A stretch of DNA of 64,000 bases from Ruminococcus sp. (GTDB lineage: Bacteria > Bacillota > Clostridia > Oscillospirales > Ruminococcaceae): NCBI GenBank assembly GCA_017472145.1, contig JAFUQX010000070.1, positions 1 through 64,000 of the forward strand, read 5' to 3'. The notes under the pieces are model-generated. The model made no database searches. It saw nothing but the letters and a program-made list of their open reading frames with translations, and was not told the DNA's origin. Below, piece by piece: positions 7,137 through 16,448 of the stretch (its first letter is position 1; every line of letters starts with the position of its first letter). Both the position numbers and the translations under genes were made by a program.

Positions 7137-9749
7137 TTATTCCGATTCGGGAAGGCCGACCAGATACCGTACCAGCTTCACTGCATCTGAGAGCCTGGCT
7201 GTATCGGTATTCAGCAGATCATATTTGAGACGTGCAAGGTCAAAGATGTTGATCGAGCCATTCTGGTCTGTATCCAGCGGATGAGCTGCCGCCTGCTCCG
7301 CTGCAAATCCGTAGAAGGCCAGCTCATTGAGGTCACCGCCGGCCTTGACGATCTTCAGGCAGTCTGTAGGAACAGAGGTATCGGTCAGCTCCACATTCCG
7401 GTACATATAGCCGCCCAGATCGTTTGACCACAAAAGGGTATCTGTGCGGGCGTCATAGACCGAGATGTTTCCCGTTCCGTAGGTATCAAATACAGAGAAG
7501 CCGGTGAAGGAATAGCTCCGGTCAAATTTCACATAGCAGGTGATATTGGACGCATTCACATTGGTGGAGGGAGACTCCAGTCCGGCGGTGTCGCTGTAGA
7601 TCATCTCCGGCATGGTCTGAGGTTCGTCAAACATCCGGTAGAACTGATTGAGCGTGGAATCCTCCGGGGCCGCATCCAGCCTGTTTACCTCTGTGCTGAA
7701 ATCCGCAGAGAGACAGATCTCACTGGGACGAAGCTGCATGTGACGGCCGTTGACGATTTCCTTTTCGCTGTCGGATACGGTTACAAAGACCGGTGTTTCT
7801 GACACATCCAGTGTTATGCTTCCGTTTTCGACCGTCAGCGGTGTCGTTGTGCCTTCTGCATATTCTGAGGGAACGGTCAGCGCAGCGCAGGCCTTCTCAT
7901 CCACGGAAAGGGTATAGCCTGGGATCACAGTGCCGTCGCTGGTAGGAGACCACAGGGCGTGGATGATGTCTCCTGTCGTGCGGTCCCGGAATTCATAATG
8001 ATATACCGATTCATCCGAAGCATCCTGCACAAAGTCCGCATTTTCCAGCGTGCTGGTCAGACAGGCTGTGTAGTACCACGCCAGCTTCTTGCTCCAGCTT
8101 CCCTTTTCTGTAACCAGGCCGGAGTCCGCATAGACACCGCCGCCAGCCTCATCCCGGAGCTGGAACTTGGAGATACGGTCAACCTCTGCGCCGATGGCCA
8201 GCAGATAGGTTCTGGCCACACGCTGGGCATATTTCAGCTGGTAGTCCTCGTTGTCATGGTTGTCTACGCCGTCCACAACACAGTCAGACATGCCGACCTC
8301 GAATTCCGAGATCCACAGCTCTGTGCCCGGTGCATTCTCCTCTATCCACTTCTGAAGCTCCTGGATCCGCTCTATAAAGCGGCTGTCCTCCGGATTGACT
8401 GTATCCGGGCCGATATGCACATTGATGATATCCACTGCAAATTTTCCGTCACTGCGGTTATAGTCGAACCAGAGCTTCATCTCTGTCAGATAGGTGATCA
8501 TAGAATCGGTAGCCAGCAGACCACCCATGGCCAGCTTGAATTCCGGGTCAGCCGTTTTTACACCGGCGTTGGGAATGGTGCCCTCGTGACCGTCATAGTC
8601 GGCCGAGCACATCGCCGCCAGCTCGTAGGGGGAGAAGTAGCTGTTCTTTCCGCTCCAGCTCTTATTCGGCTCGTTGGAATTTTCCAGTGCAGAGAGCAGC
8701 CCCATTCCCACCTTCGGCTCTGAGCCATCTGCCACATTCAGGGTAGAGAGATCGATATCTGTATTGCGGCCGTATCGTGCAGCCACCTGATACATCGTCT
8801 GTGCATGGAGGGCGTAGCTTGTCGGATCCAGGGTATCTGCTCCCTCGGCCACAGGGATCTCCGGAACGGAGTCTCCCACCGTGCGGATGACAGCGCTTCC
8901 GCCCTGGAAGCAAGGAATGATACTGATATTCTGTTCCTTCATGGCGGTGTAGTAAGCGTCCATATCACCCCATGTACCCTGGGTGAATCTGGTCTTGCCG
9001 TTTTCATCGATAAGCCAGGAGAAGTTGTGATATTCCCGGACATTACCGGCCGCCATGATGGCCGTCATAGGGTCATCGATAAAGGCATTGAAGCCGGCGG
9101 TCTGTCCGGCAGTCAGATCGGTTGGCGTGCTTGTGTTTTCCTTGGCCGCCGTCTTTGCGAGCTGCTCCTCTGTAAGCTCCGATACCTTGTAGCCGTAGAG
9201 GGCGATCTCACTGACGCCGGTATCACCGGAGGGTGTGGAGAAGCGCAGATATCGTGTAGGCTCTGTGCTGCTTAGGGTAACAGAGCGCCAGCTCTTGTAG
9301 TAGTCCGTACTTAGTGTGGCTGCTGTTTCCCATCCGAAGGGCTCACCCACCTCCACCGTCCAGTCGGCGATGCCATGTACATCCAGCAGGGCGATTCCGG
9401 TGATCACATAGTTTCCCTTCAGGTCGATGTAGAAGGAAGCATCTCCGAATTCCGACTGAAGATTGGGCTTCCAGCCGGTGGAGGTATCCGTTGCGTCCCA
9501 CAGCTCGGAGGAAACCTGCATATTTTCCGGAGACTCCGGCACCTTGTCCTGGTCATCAAACAGAACAGAGACATCATTGAGATAATCAGCGCCCAGATGC
9601 ACCAGATTCTCATCCAGTATGGTAAACCCGGAAACATCCAGCAGAGCCGGTTCAGCCCCATGGGCCGGGAGAAGGGCTGCAAAGGGGACAGTGGTAAAGG
9701 AAACGGCAGCACATAGAGCGGCTGCCGTGATTTTGGATATGCGCCGCAT
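7137..9749 (-). CDS. Secreted GH-A-like glycoside hydrolase with discoidin-like modules and dockerin
   Basis: The ATG at 9749 is chosen (870 residues) because it stands eight bases after AAGGA; the in-frame ATG at 9758 directly abuts that site. A signal peptide covers about residues 1-32. An F5/8-type-C-like module follows (about 60-190, ending in GVSEIALYGYK). A TIM-barrel region follows with SNEPNKSW (Glu360 as acid/base) and LWISEFEVG (Glu482 as nucleophile), spaced as in clan GH-A. A second discoidin-like module ends near ELAFYGFA. The C-terminus is a dockerin whose first calcium loop (DTDQNGSINIFDL) is intact and whose second is shortened. The exact GH family and substrate are unclear. 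Confidence 0.8.
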   Translation of the reverse strand: MRRISKITAAALCAAVSFTTVPFAALLPAHGAEPALLDVSGFTILDENLVHLGADYLNDVSVLFDDQDKVPESPENMQVSSELWDATDTSTGWKPNLQSEFGDASFYIDLKGNYVITGIALLDVHGIADWTVEVGEPFGWETAATLSTDYYKSWRSVTLSSTEPTRYLRFSTPSGDTGVSEIALYGYKVSELTEEQLAKTAAKENTSTPTDLTAGQTAGFNAFIDDPMTAIMAAGNVREYHNFSWLIDENGKTRFTQGTWGDMDAYYTAMKEQNISIIPCFQGGSAVIRTVGDSVPEIPVAEGADTLDPTSYALHAQTMYQVAARYGRNTDIDLSTLNVADGSEPKVGMGLLSALENSNEPNKSWSGKNSYFSPYELAAMCSADYDGHEGTIPNAGVKTADPEFKLAMGGLLATDSMITYLTEMKLWFDYNRSDGKFAVDIINVHIGPDTVNPEDSRFIERIQELQKWIEENAPGTELWISEFEVGMSDCVVDGVDNHDNEDYQLKYAQRVARTYLLAIGAEVDRISKFQLRDEAGGGVYADSGLVTEKGSWSKKLAWYYTACLTSTLENADFVQDASDESVYHYEFRDRTTGDIIHALWSPTSDGTVIPGYTLSVDEKACAALTVPSEYAEGTTTPLTVENGSITLDVSETPVFVTVSDSEKEIVNGRHMQLRPSEICLSADFSTEVNRLDAAPEDSTLNQFYRMFDEPQTMPEMIYSDTAGLESPSTNVNASNITCYVKFDRSYSFTGFSVFDTYGTGNISVYDARTDTLLWSNDLGGYMYRNVELTDTSVPTDCLKIVKAGGDLNELAFYGFAAEQAAAHPLDTDQNGSINIFDLARLKYDLLNTDTARLSDAVKLVRYLVGLPESE

Positions 9750-9815
9750 GATACTCATCCTTTCATATGGAAATATTGCTGTGTATAGTGCACATCTGTG
9801 TGCGTTTATACTGCA

Positions 9816-9844
9816 ATTATACCATATTCAGGCAGGATATGCAA
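9816..9844 (-). promoter_or_regulatory. Promoter of the GH-A-like dockerin gene
   Basis: Minus-strand TTGCAT (9844-9839), 17 bp, TATAAT (9821-9816). The leader is about 60 nt. Confidence 0.7.
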
Positions 9845-9852
9845 CTGTTTTT

Positions 9853-11013
9853 TTACATTTTTCCATCCTTATAGCGGATCCCTGCCATGATAAAGTAGCC
9901 GAGGAACAGTGCAGCGGCAAAGCCCAGCTGGATTCCCAGGCACAGGAGATAGGAGGACATCTCAAAGAATTCGCCGGAAAGACCGGCCAGCATATTGTTG
10001 GCCTTTACATACCAGAAGGCCGGCAGGAAACGAGCCACTGACAGCACGCCCTCTCCCAGAAGGGCCTGTGTAACAAACACGCCGCACAGGAAGCTCATGC
10101 CCAGTCCGATGAGGTTCGTGGCAAAGCTGAGAACCTTTTTATCCTTCAGCAATACCGAGAAAAGCAGGGCGATTCCGGCAGCCACCATTGCAAAAACAAA
10201 GCTGTTGAGGATGGCCAGGCCGCTCATTTTATTGAATGCACCGCCGCCGATGAGGAAACTGATCAGCACCATGATGATCCATACCACGAGGAATATCATG
10301 GCACAGCCCAAAGTGGTCTGGATGCTGTACCGGGACTGGGGCAGACAGGAGCTGTCGGTACGCTTTTTCAGATCGCTGCGGTTCATGGTCATGAGCACCG
10401 GGCAGGCCGAATTCATGAAAACAGAAACCAGAATAAACGGCAGGTACTGGAAGAAGACGGCATAGCTTTCTGAGAAGCCGGAGCTTCCTTCCTCTGTAAA
10501 GGTTTCCTTGGTCACCGGGATCTCAACAGAGAGGGCCTGGTTTGTCCTTTCAAGAGCCGTTTCAAGGTCTGTGCCGCCGACTCTGTAGGCGCAGACGGTC
10601 TTCACATATTCATCCAGGGCCTGTTCAAACAGAGGATTGGCATAGCTTCCGGGCACCTGATAGTTCCGGAACAGGCCGTCTGTGATTCCCTGAGAGAGCT
10701 TTTCCTCATAGCCGTCCTGGATGATCAGAACGTAATCGGCCTTCTGATAGTACAGTGCGTCCAGAATCAGCGTCTCATCATTTTCAAGGGAAATGATTTC
10801 ATTTGTCTGTCCGATATATTCTGTCAGTGCAGCACTGGCTTCTGATGCATCCTCATCCATAATGCTGACCTGAAGAGCCACATCGGAATAACCTGCGTCC
10901 AGCTTTTCCCCGTTTCCAAGCATTATAAACAGGATGGCAAAGATGCCCAGATACATCAAAGAACCCAACAGGTTCTTTTTCAGCACCTTCATAAAGGTCT
11001 TAAAGACTTGCAT
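9853..11013 (-). CDS. ABC-2 type exporter permease
   Basis: The 386-residue membrane protein belongs to the ABC2_membrane_3 class: an N-terminal segment (GSLMYLGIFAILFIML), a roughly 150-residue extracellular domain, then five further membrane segments in the C-terminal half. It is the third gene of an ATPase-permease-permease operon and overlaps the preceding permease gene by 14 bp. The two permeases have the same topology and would form a heterodimer with the ATPase. Such exporters move drugs, peptides or lipids. The substrate cannot be told from the sequence. Confidence 0.88.
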   Translation of the reverse strand: MQVFKTFMKVLKKNLLGSLMYLGIFAILFIMLGNGEKLDAGYSDVALQVSIMDEDASEASAALTEYIGQTNEIISLENDETLILDALYYQKADYVLIIQDGYEEKLSQGITDGLFRNYQVPGSYANPLFEQALDEYVKTVCAYRVGGTDLETALERTNQALSVEIPVTKETFTEEGSSGFSESYAVFFQYLPFILVSVFMNSACPVLMTMNRSDLKKRTDSSCLPQSRYSIQTTLGCAMIFLVVWIIMVLISFLIGGGAFNKMSGLAILNSFVFAMVAAGIALLFSVLLKDKKVLSFATNLIGLGMSFLCGVFVTQALLGEGVLSVARFLPAFWYVKANNMLAGLSGEFFEMSSYLLCLGIQLGFAAALFLGYFIMAGIRYKDGKM

Positions 11014-12127
11014 ATTTTCTCCTCCTTGTCAGCAGGAAGCCGCCCAGTGTAAAGGCCGCCGTCAGAATCAGCATGGTGATCATTTTCTCAATATACATGG
11101 AGAAATCCTCGTATACATTCAGGCAGTAAAAGGAATCGGAAATGACCGCGGCCGGATTGATCTTATTCACCCACGGCATGGACACAGCCAGATCTGCTTT
11201 AATATTGCCAGCCATCAGACCGCTCAGGAAGCAGCAGAGCATCGTGCAGGACATGATAATTGCGGTCTTTACGCCTTCCGAAAGCTTTCCGACAGAGCCG
11301 ACAAAGAACCCCATGGATACACCCACGCATCCGCCCAGAATACCAGACAGGTATACAAAGGGGAGACGGTCTGCAAAATCGACCCGCAGAATAAAGGCCA
11401 CATAGGAAACGGAAAGAATCACACAAATTCCCTGTGCAATACAGCTGCCACAGAGGGAGGCCAGAGTGGAGATGAGCTTATTTACCGGAGCGCAGTTGTT
11501 TTTTGCTCCGATCTGGGAAAGATTGGCCTGATTCTGAATGGAGATATGAAGACCGGTCATAGAACCGAACAGGGCTACCATGGCAATGAGATTGTAGAAA
11601 TACTGCACATAGGTGTCCATATTTCCTTCTGTGAGGGGAATGCTTTCGTTGCTCTGAATATCAGCGGAAAGCTGCGTGATCACGGTCCCGATCTGCTCCG
11701 GATGAGCGGCAGCGATTTCAGTGATCACCGCTGTACGGACCTTGTACTGCTCCAGGAATGACTTGATGATGGTCTGTTCAATGCCGTCTGCGGATACCGT
11801 CAGGGTCAGGTCATCGGCGTATATGATACCGCTGACCTCCGCATCCTTTAAAAGAGAGAGGGCCTTGTCTTCATCGCATTCTGTAACCGCAAACAAAGGC
11901 TCATCGCCGGAGGTCACCCCATCGATCACCTCATCAAAAACAGGATCTTCTGCTGTCTGCACGATGGCCACAGGGACTGTGTGGAAGAGGGTTTCCTTTT
12001 CATAGATACCGCCGAATACAATTTTAAAGAATGCACCCAGAATAATGGGAAACAGTACCAGCCAGATCAGAAACATTTTGTTTCTCCAGCAGGTAAGAAT
12101 GTCATATTTTAAACAGTGCAGAAACAT
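11000..12127 (-). CDS. ABC-2 type exporter permease
   Basis: The 375-residue permease starts at the ATG at 12127, seven bases after AAGGAG and four bases after the ATPase stop; the open frame extends 18 codons further but would overlap the ATPase gene. It has one membrane segment near the N-terminus (MFLIWLVLFPIILGAFF), a large outer domain with acidic patches, and five C-terminal segments. It resembles the following permease in plan but not closely in sequence. It forms an exporter with its neighbours. Confidence 0.88.
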   Translation of the reverse strand: MFLHCLKYDILTCWRNKMFLIWLVLFPIILGAFFKIVFGGIYEKETLFHTVPVAIVQTAEDPVFDEVIDGVTSGDEPLFAVTECDEDKALSLLKDAEVSGIIYADDLTLTVSADGIEQTIIKSFLEQYKVRTAVITEIAAAHPEQIGTVITQLSADIQSNESIPLTEGNMDTYVQYFYNLIAMVALFGSMTGLHISIQNQANLSQIGAKNNCAPVNKLISTLASLCGSCIAQGICVILSVSYVAFILRVDFADRLPFVYLSGILGGCVGVSMGFFVGSVGKLSEGVKTAIIMSCTMLCCFLSGLMAGNIKADLAVSMPWVNKINPAAVISDSFYCLNVYEDFSMYIEKMITMLILTAAFTLGGFLLTRRRKYASL

Positions 12128-12131
12128 CTCA

Positions 12132-13079
12132 TCACTCCTTATCCCGCAGATGGGTTCCTGTAATTTCCAGGAATACATCATTCAGCGTGGGCAGCTCAGA
12201 ATATACACGGCCAAAGGGGGTATTGGTATTCTGAAGCACCTCCAGGATCCGGATGAGATTGTGCTGGCCGCCGGAGCAGAATACCGCCAGCATATTGTCC
12301 TCATAGACGGTCCTGTAAACGTGGGGCAGCTCCTGTACAGCCGCCAGAACCTCCTCCGGAAGGCCCAGGATCTCAATGTGAATGGTCTCCGTATTCTGAA
12401 TCATCTTCTTCAGCTCTGCATTTGTACCTTCGGCGATCTTTTTGCCCTTATCCATAATGGCGATCCGGGTGCAGATCTGCTCGACCTCCTCCATATAGTG
12501 AGAGGTATAGATGATCGTTGCCCCCTTCCGGTTCAGCTCGCAGATGCCTTCCAGGATCTTGTTCCGGCTCTGAGGGTCAACGGCTACGGTCGGTTCATCC
12601 AGAATGATCAGATCCGGCTTATGCGCAATGCCGCAGGCGATGTTCAGACGTCTCAGCAGACCGCCGGAGAGCTTCTTGGGGTGGAACTTTACAAAGTCCT
12701 CCAGCCCGACAAAGGCGATGGCTTCCTCCACATACTGTTTCCGCAGGGCCTTGTCTGTGATGTATAGTCCGCAGAAGTAGTCGATGTTTTCATATACCGT
12801 CAGCTCATCGAATACAGCTACGTTCTGCATGATGATGCCGATTCTCTTTTTGATGTGATAAGAGGTAGGGGTCATCTTCTCACCGAAGATCTCGACCTGG
12901 CCTTTATCAAAGGACAGAAGAGACAGCAGGCAGTTGATGGTGGTGGTTTTTCCAGAGCCGTTAGGGCCTAAAAGACCGAAAATCTCACCCTGCCTGATCT
13001 CCAGACTGAAGTGGTCCAGTGCGATCAGGTCTTTATAGCGCTTTACGAGGTTTTCGATTTTTACAACAGTTTGATTCAT
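12132..13079 (-). CDS. ABC transporter ATP-binding protein
   Basis: The 315-residue ATPase starts at the third of three consecutive ATG codons (13085, 13082, 13079), which stands eight bases after AAGGAGG. Walker A is GPNGSGKT (residues 38-45), the signature is LSGGLLRRL, Walker B is LIILDEP, and the H-loop is IIYTSHYMEE. The C-terminal 90 residues are the accessory domain usual in ABC-2 exporters (CcmA/NatA-like). A -10 TATAAT on the minus strand at 13115-13110 has only a weak -35. The operon diverges from the DUF4097 lipoprotein gene. Confidence 0.93.
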   Translation of the reverse strand: MNQTVVKIENLVKRYKDLIALDHFSLEIRQGEIFGLLGPNGSGKTTTINCLLSLLSFDKGQVEIFGEKMTPTSYHIKKRIGIIMQNVAVFDELTVYENIDYFCGLYITDKALRKQYVEEAIAFVGLEDFVKFHPKKLSGGLLRRLNIACGIAHKPDLIILDEPTVAVDPQSRNKILEGICELNRKGATIIYTSHYMEEVEQICTRIAIMDKGKKIAEGTNAELKKMIQNTETIHIEILGLPEEVLAAVQELPHVYRTVYEDNMLAVFCSGGQHNLIRILEVLQNTNTPFGRVYSELPTLNDVFLEITGTHLRDKE

Positions 13080-13146
13080 CATCATGTCCTCCTTGAAGAT
13101 TATGGTTCTATTATACCGCATGAAAAGGAGAATGGGAAGTGCAATC

Positions 13147-13167
13147 TGTCACTATTTTCATGTGACA
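13147..13167. promoter_or_regulatory. Inverted repeat between divergent genes, possible operator
   Basis: TGTCAC (13147-13152) and GTGACA (13162-13167) form a dyad with a nine-base spacer between the ABC exporter and DUF4097 promoters. The regulator is unknown. Confidence 0.45.
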
Positions 13168-13192
13168 AATGTCATATTTCTGGAGGGCCGTC

Positions 13193-13221
13193 TTGAAGCC
13201 GGGGCTGCAATGTGGTATAAT
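13193..13221 (+). promoter_or_regulatory. Promoter of the DUF4097 lipoprotein gene
   Basis: TTGAAG (13193-13198), 17 bp, TATAAT (13216-13221), 35 bp before the start codon. Confidence 0.75.
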
Positions 13222-13255
13222 ACAGATAAGAAAACAGGCAGGAGGCGTATTTATT

Positions 13256-14068
13256 ATGAATAAGAGGATTCTGTGTCTGGCCGCTTTTCTTTCAGCAGCG
13301 GCCGTTCTGAGCGGATGTGATTCTTCTGACATTACCTATCCGGATTCCGATCAATATACAGTGGGCGGAGCAGAGCTGAAGGAGGATGTGTCACAGATCT
13401 GCATCGGCTGGGTCAGCGGAGAGATCGAGATCCAGTACCACGAGGAGGACACCATTGTCTTTTCTGAGTCGGCCAATCAGCCCCAGACGGAGAAGGAGAC
13501 CATGCGGTACTGGCTGGATGACGATACGCTGAATATTCAGTTTATGGAGTCCGGTGAAAGGTGCAGCGAAACGCTGGAAAAGAAGCTGATGCTGTATCTG
13601 CCGGAGCATCTGGACAACTGTGATTTTGAAATCCATTCTGTATCGGCCGATATATCCATGGATGGTCTTACGGCCCGTACGGTTGATGTGAATACCACAT
13701 CGGGCGATTTCACAGCTGCGCTGGAGTATCAGCTGAAGGAGCTGGATATTGACACTGTATCCGGGAATGTGGATGTACAGGCTGGTGCAGTGGACTCCTT
13801 TGAAATGGATTCTGTCAGCGGAGAGATAAAGCTGTCCGTGTCCCACACGCCGAAGGAGGGTACAGCGGATTCCGTATCGGGCAATATTATGCTGTATCTG
13901 CCGGAGGATGCGTCCTTCCGTGCAGAAGCAGAATCGGTCAGCGGATCTGTTTACAGTGATTTTGGGATGAAGGAAAATGAAAAGGACGGTCTCTATATCT
14001 GCGGCGATGGAGAAAGCAGATTTGAAATAGATACCGTTTCCGGTGATATCTGCTTTATAGCGGAATAA
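13256..14068 (+). CDS. DUF4097-family lipoprotein
   Basis: The 270-residue precursor starts at the ATG after GGAGG. A lipoprotein signal ends at LSGC (Cys20). The rest is a beta-rich repeat domain of the DUF4097/DUF4098 type, with the motif D-x-V/T-S-G-D/N/E recurring about every 20-25 residues (NTTSGDFTA, DTVSGNVDV, DSVSGEIKL, DSVSGNIML, DTVSGDICF), a right-handed beta-helix ladder. The family is anchored at the cell surface and often neighbours stress-response two-component or exporter genes. Its molecular role is not established. Its divergence from the ABC-2 operon suggests shared control. Confidence 0.88.
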   Translation: MNKRILCLAAFLSAAAVLSGCDSSDITYPDSDQYTVGGAELKEDVSQICIGWVSGEIEIQYHEEDTIVFSESANQPQTEKETMRYWLDDDTLNIQFMESGERCSETLEKKLMLYLPEHLDNCDFEIHSVSADISMDGLTARTVDVNTTSGDFTAALEYQLKELDIDTVSGNVDVQAGAVDSFEMDSVSGEIKLSVSHTPKEGTADSVSGNIMLYLPEDASFRAEAESVSGSVYSDFGMKENEKDGLYICGDGESRFEIDTVSGDICFIAE

Positions 14069-14080
14069 GCAGACAGAAAA

Positions 14081-14112
14081 ACGTCTCAGGTTTTTGCGCC
14101 TGAGACGTTTTA
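14081..14112. terminator. Terminator between DUF4097 and GH43 genes
   Basis: ACGTCTCAGG (14081-14090) pairs with CCTGAGACGT (14099-14108), with TTTTATTG after it. The preceding AAAA run lets it serve the convergent GH43 gene too. Confidence 0.85.
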
Positions 14113-14154
14113 TTGTATAGAAAAGATGCTGAAAGGCTGGAGGGCTTTCTGCTG

Positions 14155-15642
14155 TTACGTTGCGTCGTGATACTGAATGGAGAAATTCTCAAAGGCGGCT
14201 GTATTATTTCCCACTGCATACAGACCAATGACAACACCGGTAAAGCCCTCGCAAACCTCGCTGGACAGATATTTGGCCCGGCCGCCGCCCAGCTTATACT
14301 CCTTTTCTCCGTCCTTCACGGAGAATTCGTAGAACATGCTGCTGCCCCGTATGATGAGCGCCGCATCCGGAGAAGATACAGGAAGCTGTGTTTCAATATG
14401 CCTGATACCGCCGATATTCAGCCTGAGAATGGCTTCGTATGTCCCTTCAGAAGTACAGCGCAGAGCCGCCTCATAATGCTCATTCTCGCAGGAGTAGACC
14501 GTGACGCCGCCCTCACCCTGCTCAAGATGCAGGTCTACAGACAGGGTAAAGTCAAAGTCACGCTGACGGATCGCAATAAAGGTAGGAGAATCCACATCAT
14601 CCAGGGTGATGTCTGTGCCGTGCAGCACGATCCGGTCATCCTGCAGCGCATAGTTCTCCATATGGGGATGACGCATAAAGCACCATTCAATATTCCAGCT
14701 TGTATTTTCAAAGGTATAGAGCCTTTTTTCCTCCTGGATGAAATCGCCTGCAATCTCATAGGATTCATCACAGGTGCCGTTTGTTCCGGCGGTAAACCAG
14801 CCATCCTTATCAAAGGTGACGGGAATCATGAAAACCTCCCGTCCCAGGGTATGGAAGGGAGCCCACATGTGAATCTGACGGAAGCCAAGGCAGAGAATGT
14901 GCCAGTCGCCGCAGGCATCCTGGATCAAATCGCCGTGTCCGATGCCCTGAATGAGAAAGGGCGCTTTGTTCCGGTTGGTCAGCACGGGATTCTTTGCATA
15001 GCCGGTGAAGGGACCCCATACAGATCCCGCACGGGCATAGGTGATCATGTGACCGTATTCTGTACCGCCCTCTGCGGCCATGAGGTAATAGCTTCCATTG
15101 ATTTTGTACATATGCGGACTTTCCAGATACCGTCCGCCGGAGCCTTGCCAAATACACTTGCTTGCAGAAAGCTTTTCACCGGTAGCAATGTCAATTTCAC
15201 ACTGGATCACGCCGCCCGTACCCTCATCATCCTGACCGTTGCTCATGAAATAGGTGCGGCCGTCCTCAAAGAACAGAGACGGGTCAATACCGCCCTGGTC
15301 TACATAAATGGGGTCAGACCATTCACCGTAGATGTCATCAGTATAAACGTAGAAGTTCTGGTGGGTGGTATCATTGGTGGTCACCATGTAGAAGCGTCCC
15401 TCATGGCAGCGGATGGTAGGTGCGAATACGCCGCCGGAGCTGTTGATCTTCTCTAGCATGACCTGCGATCTGCGGGTCAGAACATGGCCGATCTGCTTCC
15501 AGTTTACCAGGTTTTCGCTTTCAAACAGCGGTACGCCCGGAAAATACTGGAACGAGCTGCACACCATATAGAATTTTCCATTGGCTGCGCATACACTGGG
15601 GTCGGGGAAAAAGCCTTTTACAACAGGGTTTGTATATCTCAT
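14155..15642 (-). CDS. GH43 beta-xylosidase/arabinofuranosidase, cytoplasmic
   Basis: The 495-residue protein starts at ATG 15642. The frame continues upstream, but the consensus promoter at 15686-15714 rules out earlier starts. There is no signal peptide. The five-bladed propeller carries the GH43 triad: Asp14 in FFPDPSV, Asp120 in GGIDPSLF and Glu174 in RYLESPHMY. A C-terminal beta-sandwich (about 310-495) is typical of xylosidases that act on short xylo-oligosaccharides. It would release xylose or arabinose from imported oligomers. It is divergent from the HAD phosphatase gene, their -35 boxes 13 bp apart. Confidence 0.92.
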   Translation of the reverse strand: MRYTNPVVKGFFPDPSVCAANGKFYMVCSSFQYFPGVPLFESENLVNWKQIGHVLTRRSQVMLEKINSSGGVFAPTIRCHEGRFYMVTTNDTTHQNFYVYTDDIYGEWSDPIYVDQGGIDPSLFFEDGRTYFMSNGQDDEGTGGVIQCEIDIATGEKLSASKCIWQGSGGRYLESPHMYKINGSYYLMAAEGGTEYGHMITYARAGSVWGPFTGYAKNPVLTNRNKAPFLIQGIGHGDLIQDACGDWHILCLGFRQIHMWAPFHTLGREVFMIPVTFDKDGWFTAGTNGTCDESYEIAGDFIQEEKRLYTFENTSWNIEWCFMRHPHMENYALQDDRIVLHGTDITLDDVDSPTFIAIRQRDFDFTLSVDLHLEQGEGGVTVYSCENEHYEAALRCTSEGTYEAILRLNIGGIRHIETQLPVSSPDAALIIRGSSMFYEFSVKDGEKEYKLGGGRAKYLSSEVCEGFTGVVIGLYAVGNNTAAFENFSIQYHDAT

Positions 15643-15685
15643 GATCGATCTTTCCTTCCGGTGGATTCTGTATAATAATAAGAAC

Positions 15686-15714
15686 ATTATAGCATCCCAC
15701 GTACGCAGTGTCAA
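15686..15714 (-). promoter_or_regulatory. Consensus promoter of the GH43 gene
   Basis: Minus-strand TTGACA (15714-15709), 17 bp, TATAAT (15691-15686); both boxes are perfect. Confidence 0.9.
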
Positions 15715-15727
15715 GAAATGTTTTTTA

Positions 15728-15755
15728 TTGACAAACAGGAGAACTGTGCTATAAT
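15728..15755 (+). promoter_or_regulatory. Promoter of the HAD phosphatase gene
   Basis: TTGACA (15728-15733), 16 bp, TATAAT (15750-15755). Confidence 0.85.
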
Positions 15756-15781
15756 AAAAGCAAAGAAAAGGAGTGGTGGCA

Positions 15782-16444
15782 ATGAAGTATGAGCTGATCA
15801 TTTTTGATATGGACGGAACGATTCTGGATACACTGGAGGACCTGAAAAACAGCGTGAATCATGGACTGCGATGTATGGGTTATCCGGAGCGGACCATAGA
15901 TGAGGTCCGCAGCTTTGTGGGCAACGGCATCCGGAAGCTCATGGAGCGGAGCGTTCCCGGCGGAACCTCGGAGGAGGATATCCAGAGGATGCATGCCTGC
16001 TTTACAGAGCATTATAAGGAGCACTGTGCCGACTGCACAAAGCCCTATGACGGAATTCTGAGGCTGCTGGAGCATCTGCGGAAATCCGGCTGTAAGACGG
16101 CGGTGGTATCCAACAAGGCAGACTATGCCGTTCAGGCTCTGTGCAGACAGTATTTTGAGGATCTGTTTGATATGGCGGCCGGTGAGCAGCAGCCCCGGTA
16201 TCAGAAAAAGCCTGCGCCGGATCTGGTAAATCTGGTTCTGGAGCAGCTGGAGGTTCCACGGAAGCGTGCGGTGTATATCGGAGATTCCGATGTGGATATC
16301 GAGACGGCCCGCAATGCACAGCTGGATTGTATTGCGGTAGACTGGGGATTCCGGGACCGTGCGTTTCTGCTGCGTCATGGTGCGGAAACGATCGTATCAG
16401 ACACAGATGCATTGGAGCGGCTTCTTCTGGGTGAAGAGCACTGA
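15782..16444 (+). CDS. HAD-family phosphatase (phosphoglycolate-phosphatase-like)
   Basis: The 220-residue protein starts at the ATG eight bases after AAGGAG; GTG codons just upstream are poorer. HAD motif I is FDMDGT (nucleophile Asp9, Asp11), motif II the Ser in VVSNKAD, motif III the Lys in KKPAPD, and motif IV GDSDVD. A four-helix cap lies between motifs I and II, as in Gph and pyrophosphatase PpaX relatives. Likely substrates are small phosphorylated metabolites such as 2-phosphoglycolate or sugar phosphates; motifs alone do not separate these. The stop lies four bases before the next gene. Confidence 0.88.
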   Translation: MKYELIIFDMDGTILDTLEDLKNSVNHGLRCMGYPERTIDEVRSFVGNGIRKLMERSVPGGTSEEDIQRMHACFTEHYKEHCADCTKPYDGILRLLEHLRKSGCKTAVVSNKADYAVQALCRQYFEDLFDMAAGEQQPRYQKKPAPDLVNLVLEQLEVPRKRAVYIGDSDVDIETARNAQLDCIAVDWGFRDRAFLLRHGAETIVSDTDALERLLLGEEH

Positions 16445-16448
16445 AGCC

